Shown here: positions 1-7,627 of the stretch, in pieces | Layout: the number at the start of each line of letters is the position of its first letter | How positions within the stretch are numbered: the stretch's first letter is position 1 | Source: Gammaproteobacteria bacterium | GTDB taxonomy: Bacteria; Pseudomonadota; Gammaproteobacteria; Thiohalobacterales; Thiohalobacteraceae | NCBI GenBank assembly: GCA_018819175.1 | Contig: JAHJQQ010000025.1 | Span: forward strand, 40,140-104,139 | Direction: 5' to 3' | DNA: 64,000 nt | Position numbers and translations under genes: made by a program | Notes under the pieces: model-generated | Database searches by the model: none | What the model saw: the letters and a program-made list of their open reading frames with translations, nothing else | What the model was told of the DNA's origin: nothing

Positions 1-86
1 ACCATGACAGTCGCCGATACGACACCGATGGCACCAACATAGGCCAGCGGTCGTACCGTATAGAAGGAATCAGACGTTATTGCCAT
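1..86 (-). CDS. 5' end of a probable membrane protein (partial, leaves the window)
   Basis: Reading the minus strand from an ATG at 86 gives 28 codons without a stop before the window ends. After about a dozen residues the peptide becomes hydrophobic (AYVGAIGVVSATVM), as in the first membrane segment of a transporter. It would be divergent from trkH. Trk genes in some gammaproteobacteria lie near proton-conducting antiporter-type subunits, which is a possible identity, but 28 residues cannot decide this. The ribosome binding site is weak, so the frame could also be spurious. Confidence 0.4.
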   Translation of the reverse strand, partial: MAITSDSFYTVRPLAYVGAIGVVSATVM

Positions 87-432
87 GAAATGTACAGCTC
101 GAGCCCGTTTTCCCCTGGCGTCCAAGCAAGAAGGAGTTTGTGAGATTCTGGCGTCGCATGCGCACTGGATAAAATAAAAAAATCATAAAATTTTTATACA
201 TCTTTTATATGACCACTCTTCCCGCCGCGCGGATAATTTGCACAACCGGTCGCTGGAAGATGGTTGCATGAAAATCGCTCAAATGTTGGTCCTGTGTTGA
301 TATGCCGTATGTATCGGTGCTGACCGTCGTTTTCCCCCGCATCCTGGCTTCAATATTACCTCTGACGCACAGGCATAGCGAGATGAATCCCCGCTGGCTT
401 TTCGCCCTTATCCACCCCGGACGGAGGTTGCC
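87..432. other. Gene-free divergent promoter region before trkH
   Basis: No convincing gene is seen. An AT-rich tract at about 170-215 contrasts with the GC-richer surroundings and is the likely site of promoters for trkH and the leftward partial gene. No clear operator palindrome was recognised. Confidence 0.4.
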
Positions 433-1878
433 ATGCACTGGCGCGTGATATCACGTCTGTCCGGCATCTTGTTGATGCTTTACTCCGTAAGCTTTCTGCC
501 GTCGATAGGCGTCGCGCTACTGTACGATGATGGACAGCTGGGTGTGTTTGCGACATCCCTTATCATCACACTCGTGCTCGGCTGGATACTATGGTTACCG
601 AACCGCAGACAACAAAGTGAGTTGCATGTACGCGAAGGATTCCTGGTGGTTTCACTCTTCTGGGGATTGGCGGGAACGATCGGTGCACTGCCCTTTATTC
701 TGGGACTACACCTGGGGATAACGGATGGCGTTTTTGAGTCGATTTCCGGCTTCACCACCACAGGGATAACGGTGATTATCGGGCTGGATCAGCTTCCGGC
801 TTCCATTCTGTATCACCGCCAGCAGATCAATTGGCTTGGCGGCGCAGGGGTCGTTCTGTTGATGGTCGCGATTATGCCACTGTTGGGGGTCGGCGGTATG
901 CAGCTGTACCGGGCGGAAGTACCCGGCGTTGCCAAGGAAGAGAAATTGACGCCACGTATCGCGCAGACGGCTCGCGTACTTTGGGCAATCTACGTAGCCC
1001 TGACCGCTGCCTGCGCGTTGGGATACTGGTTGGCAGGAATGAACCTGTTTGACGCCATTGGTCATGCCTACGCAACCATTGCAACTGGCGGTTTTTCAAC
1101 TCACGACGCAAGTTTCGGCTATTGGAACAATCCGCTCCTCGAATCCATCGGCATCTTTTTCATGCTTGCTGCGGGTGTGAATTTCGCCATTCACTTTCGG
1201 GCCTGGAGACAGATAAGCCCCACTCCATACACCAAAGACCCGGAAACCCGCGCGTTCGGTCTCATCTTTCTATTCTCGATGTTTTTCATCGCCGGCAGCC
1301 TTTACTGGGCGGGCACCTACACCGACGGATGGCAGGCATTGCGTCATTCCGCCTTTCAGGTTGCCTCTATATTGACGAATACCGGCTTTGGTACAGCCAC
1401 TTTCGGGGAATGGCCCCTTCATATTCCACTGGTTCTGGTGGCTATTTCTTATATAGGAGGGTGTGCAGGTTCCACCGCCGGAGGTATGAAGGTGCTTCGT
1501 GTCATGCTGCTCGCCAAACTGGGTTTGCGACAGCTCTTCCAACTTGCCCACCCCCAGGCCGTTACCGTGGTCAAACTGGGGAATAAACCGGTATCTGAGG
1601 ACGCACTTTATTCTGTGTGGGGGTTTTATGTTCTGTACATCGTTACGGCATTGCTGCTTACGGCCGGGATGATGTCCACGGGTCTGGATCTGGAATCGGC
1701 CTTTGGTGCTGTGACCGCCGCCATCAATAATCTCGGCCCGGGTTTGGGTGAAACAGCAAGTAATTTCAGCACGCTCACTCCCTTTGCGAAATGGCTGGGT
1801 ATCATCGCGATGCTGGTCGGCCGGTTGGAAGTCTTTACGATTTTGATTCTATTTACACCAGCATACTGGCGTCACTGA
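433..1878 (+). CDS. trkH: Trk potassium uptake system membrane subunit TrkH
   Basis: TrkH is the inner-membrane channel-like subunit of the low-affinity K+ uptake system and is gated by cytoplasmic TrkA. The 481-residue product matches the usual family length. It is hydrophobic throughout and shows the four pore-loop signatures of the Trk/Ktr/HKT superfamily: FTTTGIT near residue 117, IATGGFST near 217, LTNTGFGT near 315 and INNLGPG near 435. The start is supported by GGAGG five bases before the ATG. trkA follows 30 bases after the stop, so the two genes are very probably co-transcribed. Having TrkH and TrkA adjacent is common outside the enterics. Confidence 0.95.
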   Translation: MHWRVISRLSGILLMLYSVSFLPSIGVALLYDDGQLGVFATSLIITLVLGWILWLPNRRQQSELHVREGFLVVSLFWGLAGTIGALPFILGLHLGITDGVFESISGFTTTGITVIIGLDQLPASILYHRQQINWLGGAGVVLLMVAIMPLLGVGGMQLYRAEVPGVAKEEKLTPRIAQTARVLWAIYVALTAACALGYWLAGMNLFDAIGHAYATIATGGFSTHDASFGYWNNPLLESIGIFFMLAAGVNFAIHFRAWRQISPTPYTKDPETRAFGLIFLFSMFFIAGSLYWAGTYTDGWQALRHSAFQVASILTNTGFGTATFGEWPLHIPLVLVAISYIGGCAGSTAGGMKVLRVMLLAKLGLRQLFQLAHPQAVTVVKLGNKPVSEDALYSVWGFYVLYIVTALLLTAGMMSTGLDLESAFGAVTAAINNLGPGLGETASNFSTLTPFAKWLGIIAMLVGRLEVFTILILFTPAYWRH

Positions 1879-1908
1879 GTCAGTGCCGCGCATGCTGATG
1901 GAGTCATT

Positions 1909-3282
1909 ATGAAAATTATTATTCTCGGTGCCGGTCAGGTGGGCACAACCGTTGCTCACAGTCTTGCCGGAGAAGCCAACGATATAACGGTTGTGGACCA
2001 GCAGCCCCAGCTGTTGAAGGAGCTTCAGGATCGCATCGATATCAAAACCGTTACAGGCCATGCGTCATATCCCGACGTTTTAATCCGCGCAGGAATTGAA
2101 GACGCCGATCTGATCCTGGCTGTGACTAACAGCGATGAAACCAACATGGTCGCCTGCCAGATCGCCCATTCCATGTTCCACACGCCAACCCGGCTGGCGC
2201 GTGTGCGATCACCCGATTACTTGACGCATCCCGAACTCTTCACGCCGACCGCGATACCCGTGGATGTCCTGATCAGTCCCGAGCAATTGGTGACGGCCTT
2301 TATCCGTCATCTCATCGAACAGCCTGGCGTACTGCAAATACTCGATTTTCTGCACGGCAAGGCTCAGCTGGTAGCGGTCCGCTCCCACTACGGCGGCCCA
2401 TTGGTCGGTCAACAACTTCGCAATCTGGTTCAACAACTGCCTAAAGTTGAAACGCGAGTCGCGGCCATCTTCCGTCGTGATCGCGCTATCATTCCCGATG
2501 GAGACACCGTGATCGAGGCCGATGACGAGATTTTTTTCCTTGCAGCGCGCCGCGATATCCCCGCCGTCGTGACCGCCTTTCGCCGCACCGACAAGCCCAA
2601 CCGCCGGGTCATCATTGCCGGTGGCGGTAATATTGGTAAACGTCTGGCTGAACTGCTTGAGTCGAAATACCGGGTAAAGGTCATCGAACATGATACCGAA
2701 CGTTGCCGGTATCTTGCCGAGACATTGCACCGAACCGTTGTCCTCCAGGGCGATGCCGGGGACTCCGATCTGCTGATGGGCGAGGATATCGAGGATACCG
2801 ACGTATACTGCGCTGTAACCAATGACGACGAAGCGAATATTTTGTCCGCGATGCTGGCCAAGCGCCTGGGTGTGCGCAAGACATTGTCCATTATCAACCG
2901 GCCGAGCTATGTTGATCTTGCCCAGGGAAGCGCTGTGGATATCGCAGTTTCACCCGCACAGGTTACGATCGGCGCGCTTCTGACCCATATCCGTCGGGGT
3001 GACGTCGTGGCGGTGCACTCTTTGCGCAGAGGAGCCGCGGAAGCGATTGAGATCATCGCGCATGGTGATCGCGAGACCTCGCGGGTCGTGGGACGCCGCA
3101 TTGAAGAATTACCATTACCTGATGGGACAACCGTGGGTGCCATCTCACGAGCTGACAGGTTGATCTTCCCTCACAGAGACACTGTCATCGAATCAGAAGA
3201 CCATATCGTCTTATTTCTTGCTGACAAACGGAAGATTGTCGATGTGGAACGATTGTTTCAAGTTGCCATAACTTTTATTTGA
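1909..3282 (+). CDS. trkA: Trk potassium uptake regulatory subunit TrkA
   Basis: TrkA is the cytoplasmic NAD(H)/ATP-binding regulator that assembles as a ring under TrkH and controls K+ flux. The 457 residues contain two tandem RCK units. Each begins with a Rossmann glycine motif (GAGQVGTT at residues 7-14 and GGGNIGKR near 240) and ends with a TrkA-C domain. The length equals that of the E. coli protein. It lies directly downstream of trkH in the same direction, as expected for a two-gene operon. Nothing is truncated or unusual. Confidence 0.96.
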   Translation: MKIIILGAGQVGTTVAHSLAGEANDITVVDQQPQLLKELQDRIDIKTVTGHASYPDVLIRAGIEDADLILAVTNSDETNMVACQIAHSMFHTPTRLARVRSPDYLTHPELFTPTAIPVDVLISPEQLVTAFIRHLIEQPGVLQILDFLHGKAQLVAVRSHYGGPLVGQQLRNLVQQLPKVETRVAAIFRRDRAIIPDGDTVIEADDEIFFLAARRDIPAVVTAFRRTDKPNRRVIIAGGGNIGKRLAELLESKYRVKVIEHDTERCRYLAETLHRTVVLQGDAGDSDLLMGEDIEDTDVYCAVTNDDEANILSAMLAKRLGVRKTLSIINRPSYVDLAQGSAVDIAVSPAQVTIGALLTHIRRGDVVAVHSLRRGAAEAIEIIAHGDRETSRVVGRRIEELPLPDGTTVGAISRADRLIFPHRDTVIESEDHIVLFLADKRKIVDVERLFQVAITFI

Positions 3283-3333
3283 TATGTTGAAGAGTCGTAG
3301 ATTTACTTTGAAGCACAGGCACGAGAAACGTGT

Positions 3334-3558
3334 ATGAAGGAACTCAATAATGCGGAGTTAGATTGTCTGCGAAAGATCGCCGGGGGTTATTCAGATGTCA
3401 TTTCCCCTTGCGCAGATAACGTTTTGAACCGCCTTTTGTCGTTGGGACTGATTGAGCAACACCCCAAGATATGGCTGCCATTGGAAATGATGCGCGCCAC
3501 CTACCATGTCACGCGCATCGGTAGAAAATATCTCGACAACGAAAGTCCAGTTAGATAG
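3334..3558 (+). CDS. Small hypothetical protein (74 aa), possible winged-helix fold
   Basis: A 74-residue frame begins 51 bases after trkA in the same direction, so it may be read as the last gene of the trk operon. The product is soluble. A helix-rich start (MKELNNAELDCLRKIAGGY) is followed by LNRLLSLGLIEQ and a segment ending YHVTRIGRKYLDN. That pattern resembles the recognition helix and wing of small winged-helix DNA-binding proteins (level-off helix, then T-x-x-G). This is a fold guess from pattern only. The Shine-Dalgarno sequence is poor, and no family is recognised. Confidence 0.55.
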   Translation: MKELNNAELDCLRKIAGGYSDVISPCADNVLNRLLSLGLIEQHPKIWLPLEMMRATYHVTRIGRKYLDNESPVR

Positions 3559-3669
3559 CGAACCAGCCAATCGATGTTGATATTCCAGTCTCTTCACTCG
3601 TTAATCATGAACTTTACGTGTCCAACGAGCATATTTGATAACTGACGAACAATAACGTACAACAACTCT

Positions 3670-3680
3670 ACTCCCACTCG
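3670..3680. repeat. guaA-end-like core (candidate att remnant)
   Basis: The 11-mer ACTCCCACTCG occurs here and again at 7574-7584 just after guaA. The guaA stop region at 7630-7640 carries the near-identical ATTCCCACTCA. Read on the minus strand, the bases around 3668-3685 match the last codons of guaA at 13 of 18 positions. This may be the outer boundary of an island once inserted at the guaA 3' end. It is inferred from a short match only. Confidence 0.35.
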
Positions 3681-3688
3681 ATTGTAAA

Positions 3689-3722
3689 TAAGCCATTATT
3701 ACAATTTGACATCAATGGCTTA
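3689..3722. terminator. AT-rich inverted repeat downstream of the Fic gene
   Basis: Perfect 9-base arms (TAAGCCATT at 3689-3697 and AATGGCTTA at 3714-3722) surround a 16-base loop. It lies between the 74-aa gene and the converging Fic gene. It could end transcription from either side, but no strong T-run follows, so the role is uncertain. Confidence 0.35.
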
Positions 3723-3811
3723 CTTGTTGGTATAGGTGGTAATACCATGAAAAATGCCATGCTCAAAGATTCCTGCTAATCGACACGAAAATCACCGGCT
3801 CGCACAGTAAC

Positions 3812-4957
3812 TCATTTCTTCTTTAAACCAAATCCGGCCAGTTTCACAACGTTCAGCTCATAACGGGTTGTTCTGCCACCACCCGGTAGCGGCATGATGA
3901 TCCCCTTGGCAACCAGATCTGAAAGATCACGACTCGCCGTTCGATTGGGACACTTGGTGATCGCTTCATATTTTTTTGTCGTTATGCCACCTTCTAAGCC
4001 CTTGCGACCTTCAGCAAATACACGCGACACCATCCTGGCCTGCCGGTCATTCAGCTGGTCACCATAGGTTTCGTAGAAACGTGTCTTGGTCAGTACAAAA
4101 TTCACTTCTTCCCGGGCAATTTCCTGTGCCTTGATAACCCTGTCGGCAAAGTAATCAAGCCAGACATTAACGTCCAGGCTTCCACGGCTCGCTTTCTCCA
4201 GCTGCAGATAATAAGATTTTTTGTCCCCCTCTATCGCTGTGGCAAGACAAGCCGTGGTCGGATAGCTGAGGGACTGCGAAAGCGCATGGTCAGCAATCGC
4301 CCTGCCGACTCGCCCATTCCCATCATCGAAGGGATGAATCACTTCGAACCAGAGGTGTGCAATACCTGCCCTAGCAATCCCTGGCAGCTTATTATCCATA
4401 TTCAAAGGACTGGTCTGGTTGTACCAGTCGAGGAATCTCGCCATTTCATCGTACACCCGAGTCGCCGGCGGAGCTTCATAGTGAACCGTTTCTCGGCCGT
4501 AAGGCCCGCTCACTATTTGCATTGGCGAAATATCGTTGCGGTATGCGCCTCGCAGAATTGGCGTGTAGCGCTGTTCCGGGACAGCCATGGATTGCCACTT
4601 GCCCAGCAGATCATGTGTCAGGGATGTTTGCCAGTTCTTGCGAACGTCCACCAGCAGCATCGCGGCCCCCGCCGCTTTCTGGTCTGAATTGTCCGGCAGC
4701 GTATCCGATGTGATTAAAGAGAGTAGTGATGACCTGACCGATTCTCTATCCAGATCCTCGCCCTCAATGGCGCTGGTTTTGATGGCCTCGGAAAGCATCA
4801 GATCGATCGTGGCATTCTCTTGAGATGCTATAGGAAGTGCATCAAAACTGCCCGCCAGACGCTCTGAGTTCAGGCGAAATTCAAGTTCCCGGTGTTCGAG
4901 AGCAAGCTCGTCGTAGCGGAAATCGGGCCAATCGGGTTGTTGCCAAATCCATCTCAT
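3812..4957 (-). CDS. Fic family protein with DUF4172-type N-terminus and winged-helix C-terminus
   Basis: Fic enzymes transfer AMP or related groups onto target proteins. The 381 residues show the catalytic core HPFDDGNGRVGR, with His208 as the general base. The self-inhibitory motif TSAIEG at residues 61-66 fits [S/T]xxxE[G/N] and lies N-terminal to the core, as in class II Fic proteins. The first 55 residues match the DUF4172-type leader (MRWIWQQPDWPDF). Residues from about 300 resemble a winged helix, which suggests DNA binding. The gene stands alone and has a strong palindrome over its promoter (4979-5008), so autoregulation is a reasonable inference. No antitoxin gene is adjacent. The inhibitory helix is built in, so none is needed. 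It sits in the accessory zone next to guaA and was probably acquired. Confidence 0.9.
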   Translation of the reverse strand: MRWIWQQPDWPDFRYDELALEHRELEFRLNSERLAGSFDALPIASQENATIDLMLSEAIKTSAIEGEDLDRESVRSSLLSLITSDTLPDNSDQKAAGAAMLLVDVRKNWQTSLTHDLLGKWQSMAVPEQRYTPILRGAYRNDISPMQIVSGPYGRETVHYEAPPATRVYDEMARFLDWYNQTSPLNMDNKLPGIARAGIAHLWFEVIHPFDDGNGRVGRAIADHALSQSLSYPTTACLATAIEGDKKSYYLQLEKASRGSLDVNVWLDYFADRVIKAQEIAREEVNFVLTKTRFYETYGDQLNDRQARMVSRVFAEGRKGLEGGITTKKYEAITKCPNRTASRDLSDLVAKGIIMPLPGGGRTTRYELNVVKLAGFGLKKK

Positions 4958-4978
4958 GGCGTGATTGTAGCGCTTATT

Positions 4979-5008
4979 CGCGCCATATTATAGTATGTAT
5001 ATGGCGCG
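4979..5008 (-). promoter_or_regulatory. Palindromic operator overlapping the Fic promoter
   Basis: Perfect 10-base arms CGCGCCATAT (4979-4988) and ATATGGCGCG (4999-5008) enclose a 10-base centre. A perfect minus-strand TATAAT (-10) sits at 4987-4992, inside the palindrome, about 30 bases before the Fic start codon. No good -35 is visible. A related direct repeat, ggcgYgattRtagcSc, occurs at about 4958-4973 over the start codon and again at 5003-5018. The arrangement is that of a repressor site blocking the -10, plausibly bound by the Fic protein's own winged helix. Confidence 0.6.
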
Positions 5009-5102
5009 ATTATAGCCCGCAATAACGCCATCCTCGATCAAGAACTCGCAACTGAACGGCGCCCACACAATACCATTGATGAGGCAGATTATATTGTTGA
5101 TT

Positions 5103-5208
5103 GGAGTTGTTTAATTATTATATTTCAACATGTTATTAATTCCTATCTTCCCCCGCTCAATCGTACCCGGCGGTTTGCCGGTGATGTCGTCGACGACGCG
5201 GGCGAGTC
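5103..5208 (-). repeat. Degenerate duplicate of the guaA 3' end and its downstream flank
   Basis: These bases align with 7585-7690 with a single one-base gap. The match covers the last 20 or so codons of guaA and about 40 bases past its stop. Translated in the guaA frame, the copy still reads RLARVVDDITGKPPGTIE, against RIARVVYDITGKPPGTIE in guaA, but the stop region is altered. It is not a functional gene. Duplicated guaA ends are what tyrosine-recombinase islands leave at this known integration hotspot. Nothing further is recognised between 5209 and 5450. Confidence 0.75.
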
Positions 5209-5450
5209 GCCGGGCCCCTCGACACCGGGTCGATAATCAAAGACACAAGACGTGGAAAAGCTGAACAGGTAATGGCACCGACTTCAGAATGTCCAATGGC
5301 CACGACTCGTTTATCGACCGCGGGAAATTGACCACAAAAAGACAGATAAGCGGGTAGAAAAGTGATCAGATTGAAACAAGCTTCGCTAGCCCCTTCGAGA
5401 GGGTATCCGTTTTCGCCGAACCATCCAGCGCGGTTCCGCTGCCAGACAAA

Positions 5451-5491
5451 AAAGGGCCGGAGGGATCAAGCTTTATTCCCTCCGGCCCTTT
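5451..5491 (-). terminator. Strong intrinsic terminator of the propeller-like gene
   Basis: There are two perfect 15-base arms (5451-5465 and 5477-5491) with an 11-base loop. On the minus strand the stem ends in a run of six T (complement of AAAAAA at 5448-5453). It lies 38 bases after the stop of the minus-strand gene at 5529. Confidence 0.9.
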
Positions 5492-5528
5492 TCGCTCTTT
5501 CGGGCCGCGTGCCCTGCGTTGCGCATCC

Positions 5529-7259
5529 CTAACGGATGATATAGGGAACCTTGCGCCGCACCGATGCGCCGTGCGGGTCGCTGCGCTCCGCGCCGGTGTA
5601 CTGGTGACCGCCGGGTTCCGGAGCGTTAACCGGCACCGTGTCCACGGTGTTGGTGCTGCGCAGAACGCCGACGAGTTCACCCGAAGCGCCGCCGTCCTTG
5701 ACGCGGATAATGCCCACGCCCGGGCAACTGCCCTGCGCGCTATGGTCGACAGACACGGGCACCGGGCCACGCAGCGCAACCATCATGTACTTGCCGTCCG
5801 GTGTGGTGTCCATCAGATCCGGCGCCGGATCGTTGGTTGGAAGCCCCGGGTCGTCGCTGACCGAAGCTGTGCCACACGCGCCGCCGGTGGTCAGATCATA
5901 GGTCGTGCGGCTCTTGCTGACGGTGTGGAACACTTCGGCATTGTTCTGGATGCGATCGACGTTATGGATATGACTCCCCGATGTCGTCTTTGCCGCGCCG
6001 TGGGCGTCGCGCCGCGTGGTGGTGCCGGGCAACTGGCCGCTGTTGTTGGCCGCCGGGCCGATGAGATTGCCGCCGGTCGCGGTATTGCCCGGATCCTGGA
6101 ACACGACGGTCGGCAGTGGTGTGTTCTCGGGATTCGGTACGCCACCGAACTGCGAGTCGTCCAGGGTGTACATCGTGAACGTCGACCAGGTGGCGCCTGC
6201 GGGAGACGCCGAAACGCCCGCGTTGAGCCAGACTTCGTTGCCTTCCTGCACGCCGCCGCAGCCGGCGCCGTTGATGACCTGGTTGCCGTATTCACCGATG
6301 ATGCTCATGGGCGTTGTCGAAGAATCGGCCACCAGCAGACCGCCGCCGCCCATGGTGACATACACATTGCCGTCGTCCGAAACGATGGGGCAGATGATCA
6401 GGTTGTTCGGCCTTCCGCCCGCGCCGCCGTCGCCCGCGCCGCAGCCGTTCTCCTTGCAGGCGCCGTTCGGTGTGGTGTCCGCCAGCGCAGCGGCATCATA
6501 GCTGCCGGCGACCTTACCGAGCATTTGCCGCCCGCGGTGGTTGGCGCCGCGGTAGACCTTTGCGCTATCGGTCACGACCATGCCTTTGCCGACGCCGAGC
6601 GACGCCGATTGATTAAAGGTGGCGCCGGTGATCCTGCCAAGCTTGTTGCGCGTGATGTCGATGCGCTCCAGGATCTTGCCGTTCAGGTTGGCGACCAGCA
6701 GCGCGCTGCCATCGGCATTCCAGAACGACATGTGCACCGAGCGTCCGGCGTTGGTGCCGGTGACCCGAAACAGCGCCACCGCTTCTTTGGTGATGCCGTC
6801 CATGATGCCGACATAACCCGCGCCCGGCGCAAACAGGTTGACGTTCATGTAGCGGTGCTGCGGGTCCGGCAGCATGCCGTGCAGACGGCCGAAAGCGCCG
6901 CCGCTGGTGCCGAGCGTATTACCCGTGGCCCCGTTGACATCGCGCTCTGCGAGCGTTGCCGGGAACAGTTCGTTGATGTCACAGGGTCCCGCGCTCCAGA
7001 AACCGTCGCAGCCGACCGGCTGCGCGGCAGGGCCGCCGTTGAGCTGGATTTCCATTTCCCAGCTGTTCCAGATCCAGACATAGCTGCCGGCAACTCCGCG
7101 GCTGGTTTGACCTGGTACAGAGTTGGATTGATCGGACGCCCATATCTCGTAGAAATGATCGAGCAGATTACCTCCGCTTGCGTGAACCGGGCCCGTTCCC
7201 GCGAGGGCAGGCCCCAACAATGCCATGACTGCTGCGAAACGAAAGAATGATGTTTTCAT
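5529..7259 (-). CDS. Secreted beta-propeller-like protein of unknown function
   Basis: The 576-residue product has a typical Sec signal peptide (MKTSFFRFAAVMALLGPALA) and then blocks such as AVALFRVTGTNAGRSVHMSF, ALLVANLNGKILERIDI and YVTMGGGGLLVADSS. These recur like the blades of a YVTN/YncE-type propeller, which is a fold guess. Cysteine pairs (CKENGC and others) suggest disulfides in the periplasm or outside the cell. The second ATG at 7259 is chosen because GGAGG stands 7 bases before it. The ATG at 7265 is only 1 base from that site. The gene has its own terminator and no operon partner, and lies between two guaA-end copies. Its coding strand is rich in GCG, CCG and GGC codons. No enzymatic motif was recognised. 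Confidence 0.75.
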   Translation of the reverse strand: MKTSFFRFAAVMALLGPALAGTGPVHASGGNLLDHFYEIWASDQSNSVPGQTSRGVAGSYVWIWNSWEMEIQLNGGPAAQPVGCDGFWSAGPCDINELFPATLAERDVNGATGNTLGTSGGAFGRLHGMLPDPQHRYMNVNLFAPGAGYVGIMDGITKEAVALFRVTGTNAGRSVHMSFWNADGSALLVANLNGKILERIDITRNKLGRITGATFNQSASLGVGKGMVVTDSAKVYRGANHRGRQMLGKVAGSYDAAALADTTPNGACKENGCGAGDGGAGGRPNNLIICPIVSDDGNVYVTMGGGGLLVADSSTTPMSIIGEYGNQVINGAGCGGVQEGNEVWLNAGVSASPAGATWSTFTMYTLDDSQFGGVPNPENTPLPTVVFQDPGNTATGGNLIGPAANNSGQLPGTTTRRDAHGAAKTTSGSHIHNVDRIQNNAEVFHTVSKSRTTYDLTTGGACGTASVSDDPGLPTNDPAPDLMDTTPDGKYMMVALRGPVPVSVDHSAQGSCPGVGIIRVKDGGASGELVGVLRSTNTVDTVPVNAPEPGGHQYTGAERSDPHGASVRRKVPYIIR

Positions 7260-7627
7260 GGTCATGCCTCCTCATTCCGTATTCTCCGGTTGGAGCGACC
7301 GCAATGCTCGCAACGCCACGTAAAAAAACCGGGGCCGAAATACAGTCCTTCTGAAATTCTGGAGAGAACGGTGATCGGTCCCGGCGGTTCTTGGCGTTAA
7401 CGAAAGCGTAGTTGGCAACAGACGTTTGTCAAAGGGCGCTGAGAGGCGCTGAGGAACGGTTGGTGAACGTGATGCAATATCTACTTAGATAGCTGTTGAC
7501 CCGCAAAAGAGCCGCAGCCTTGATGTAATAAAAGGCAATAAAAAATTAACAAACAGTTGCTTATCATCTGCTCACTCCCACTCGGGAGTTGCTTAATTAT
7601 TATATTTGAATATATTCCGAACCCCTG
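7260..7627. other. Gene-free region between guaA and the propeller-like gene
   Basis: No gene is seen. It holds the promoter of the leftward gene at 5529-7259, an AT-rich stretch at about 7515-7570, and a 6-base-arm hairpin at 7574-7589 (ACTCCC/GGGAGT) just past the guaA stop. That hairpin contains the ACTCCCACTCG 11-mer shared with 3670-3680. Bases 7585-7627 belong to the duplicated guaA-end repeat. Confidence 0.5.

Noticed and set aside
5571..7250. A long open frame antisense to the propeller-like gene
   Set aside because: It is a mirror of the GC-rich coding strand. It has no ribosome site, no recognisable domain and a residue mix (Ala, Arg, Val, His) typical of antisense frames.
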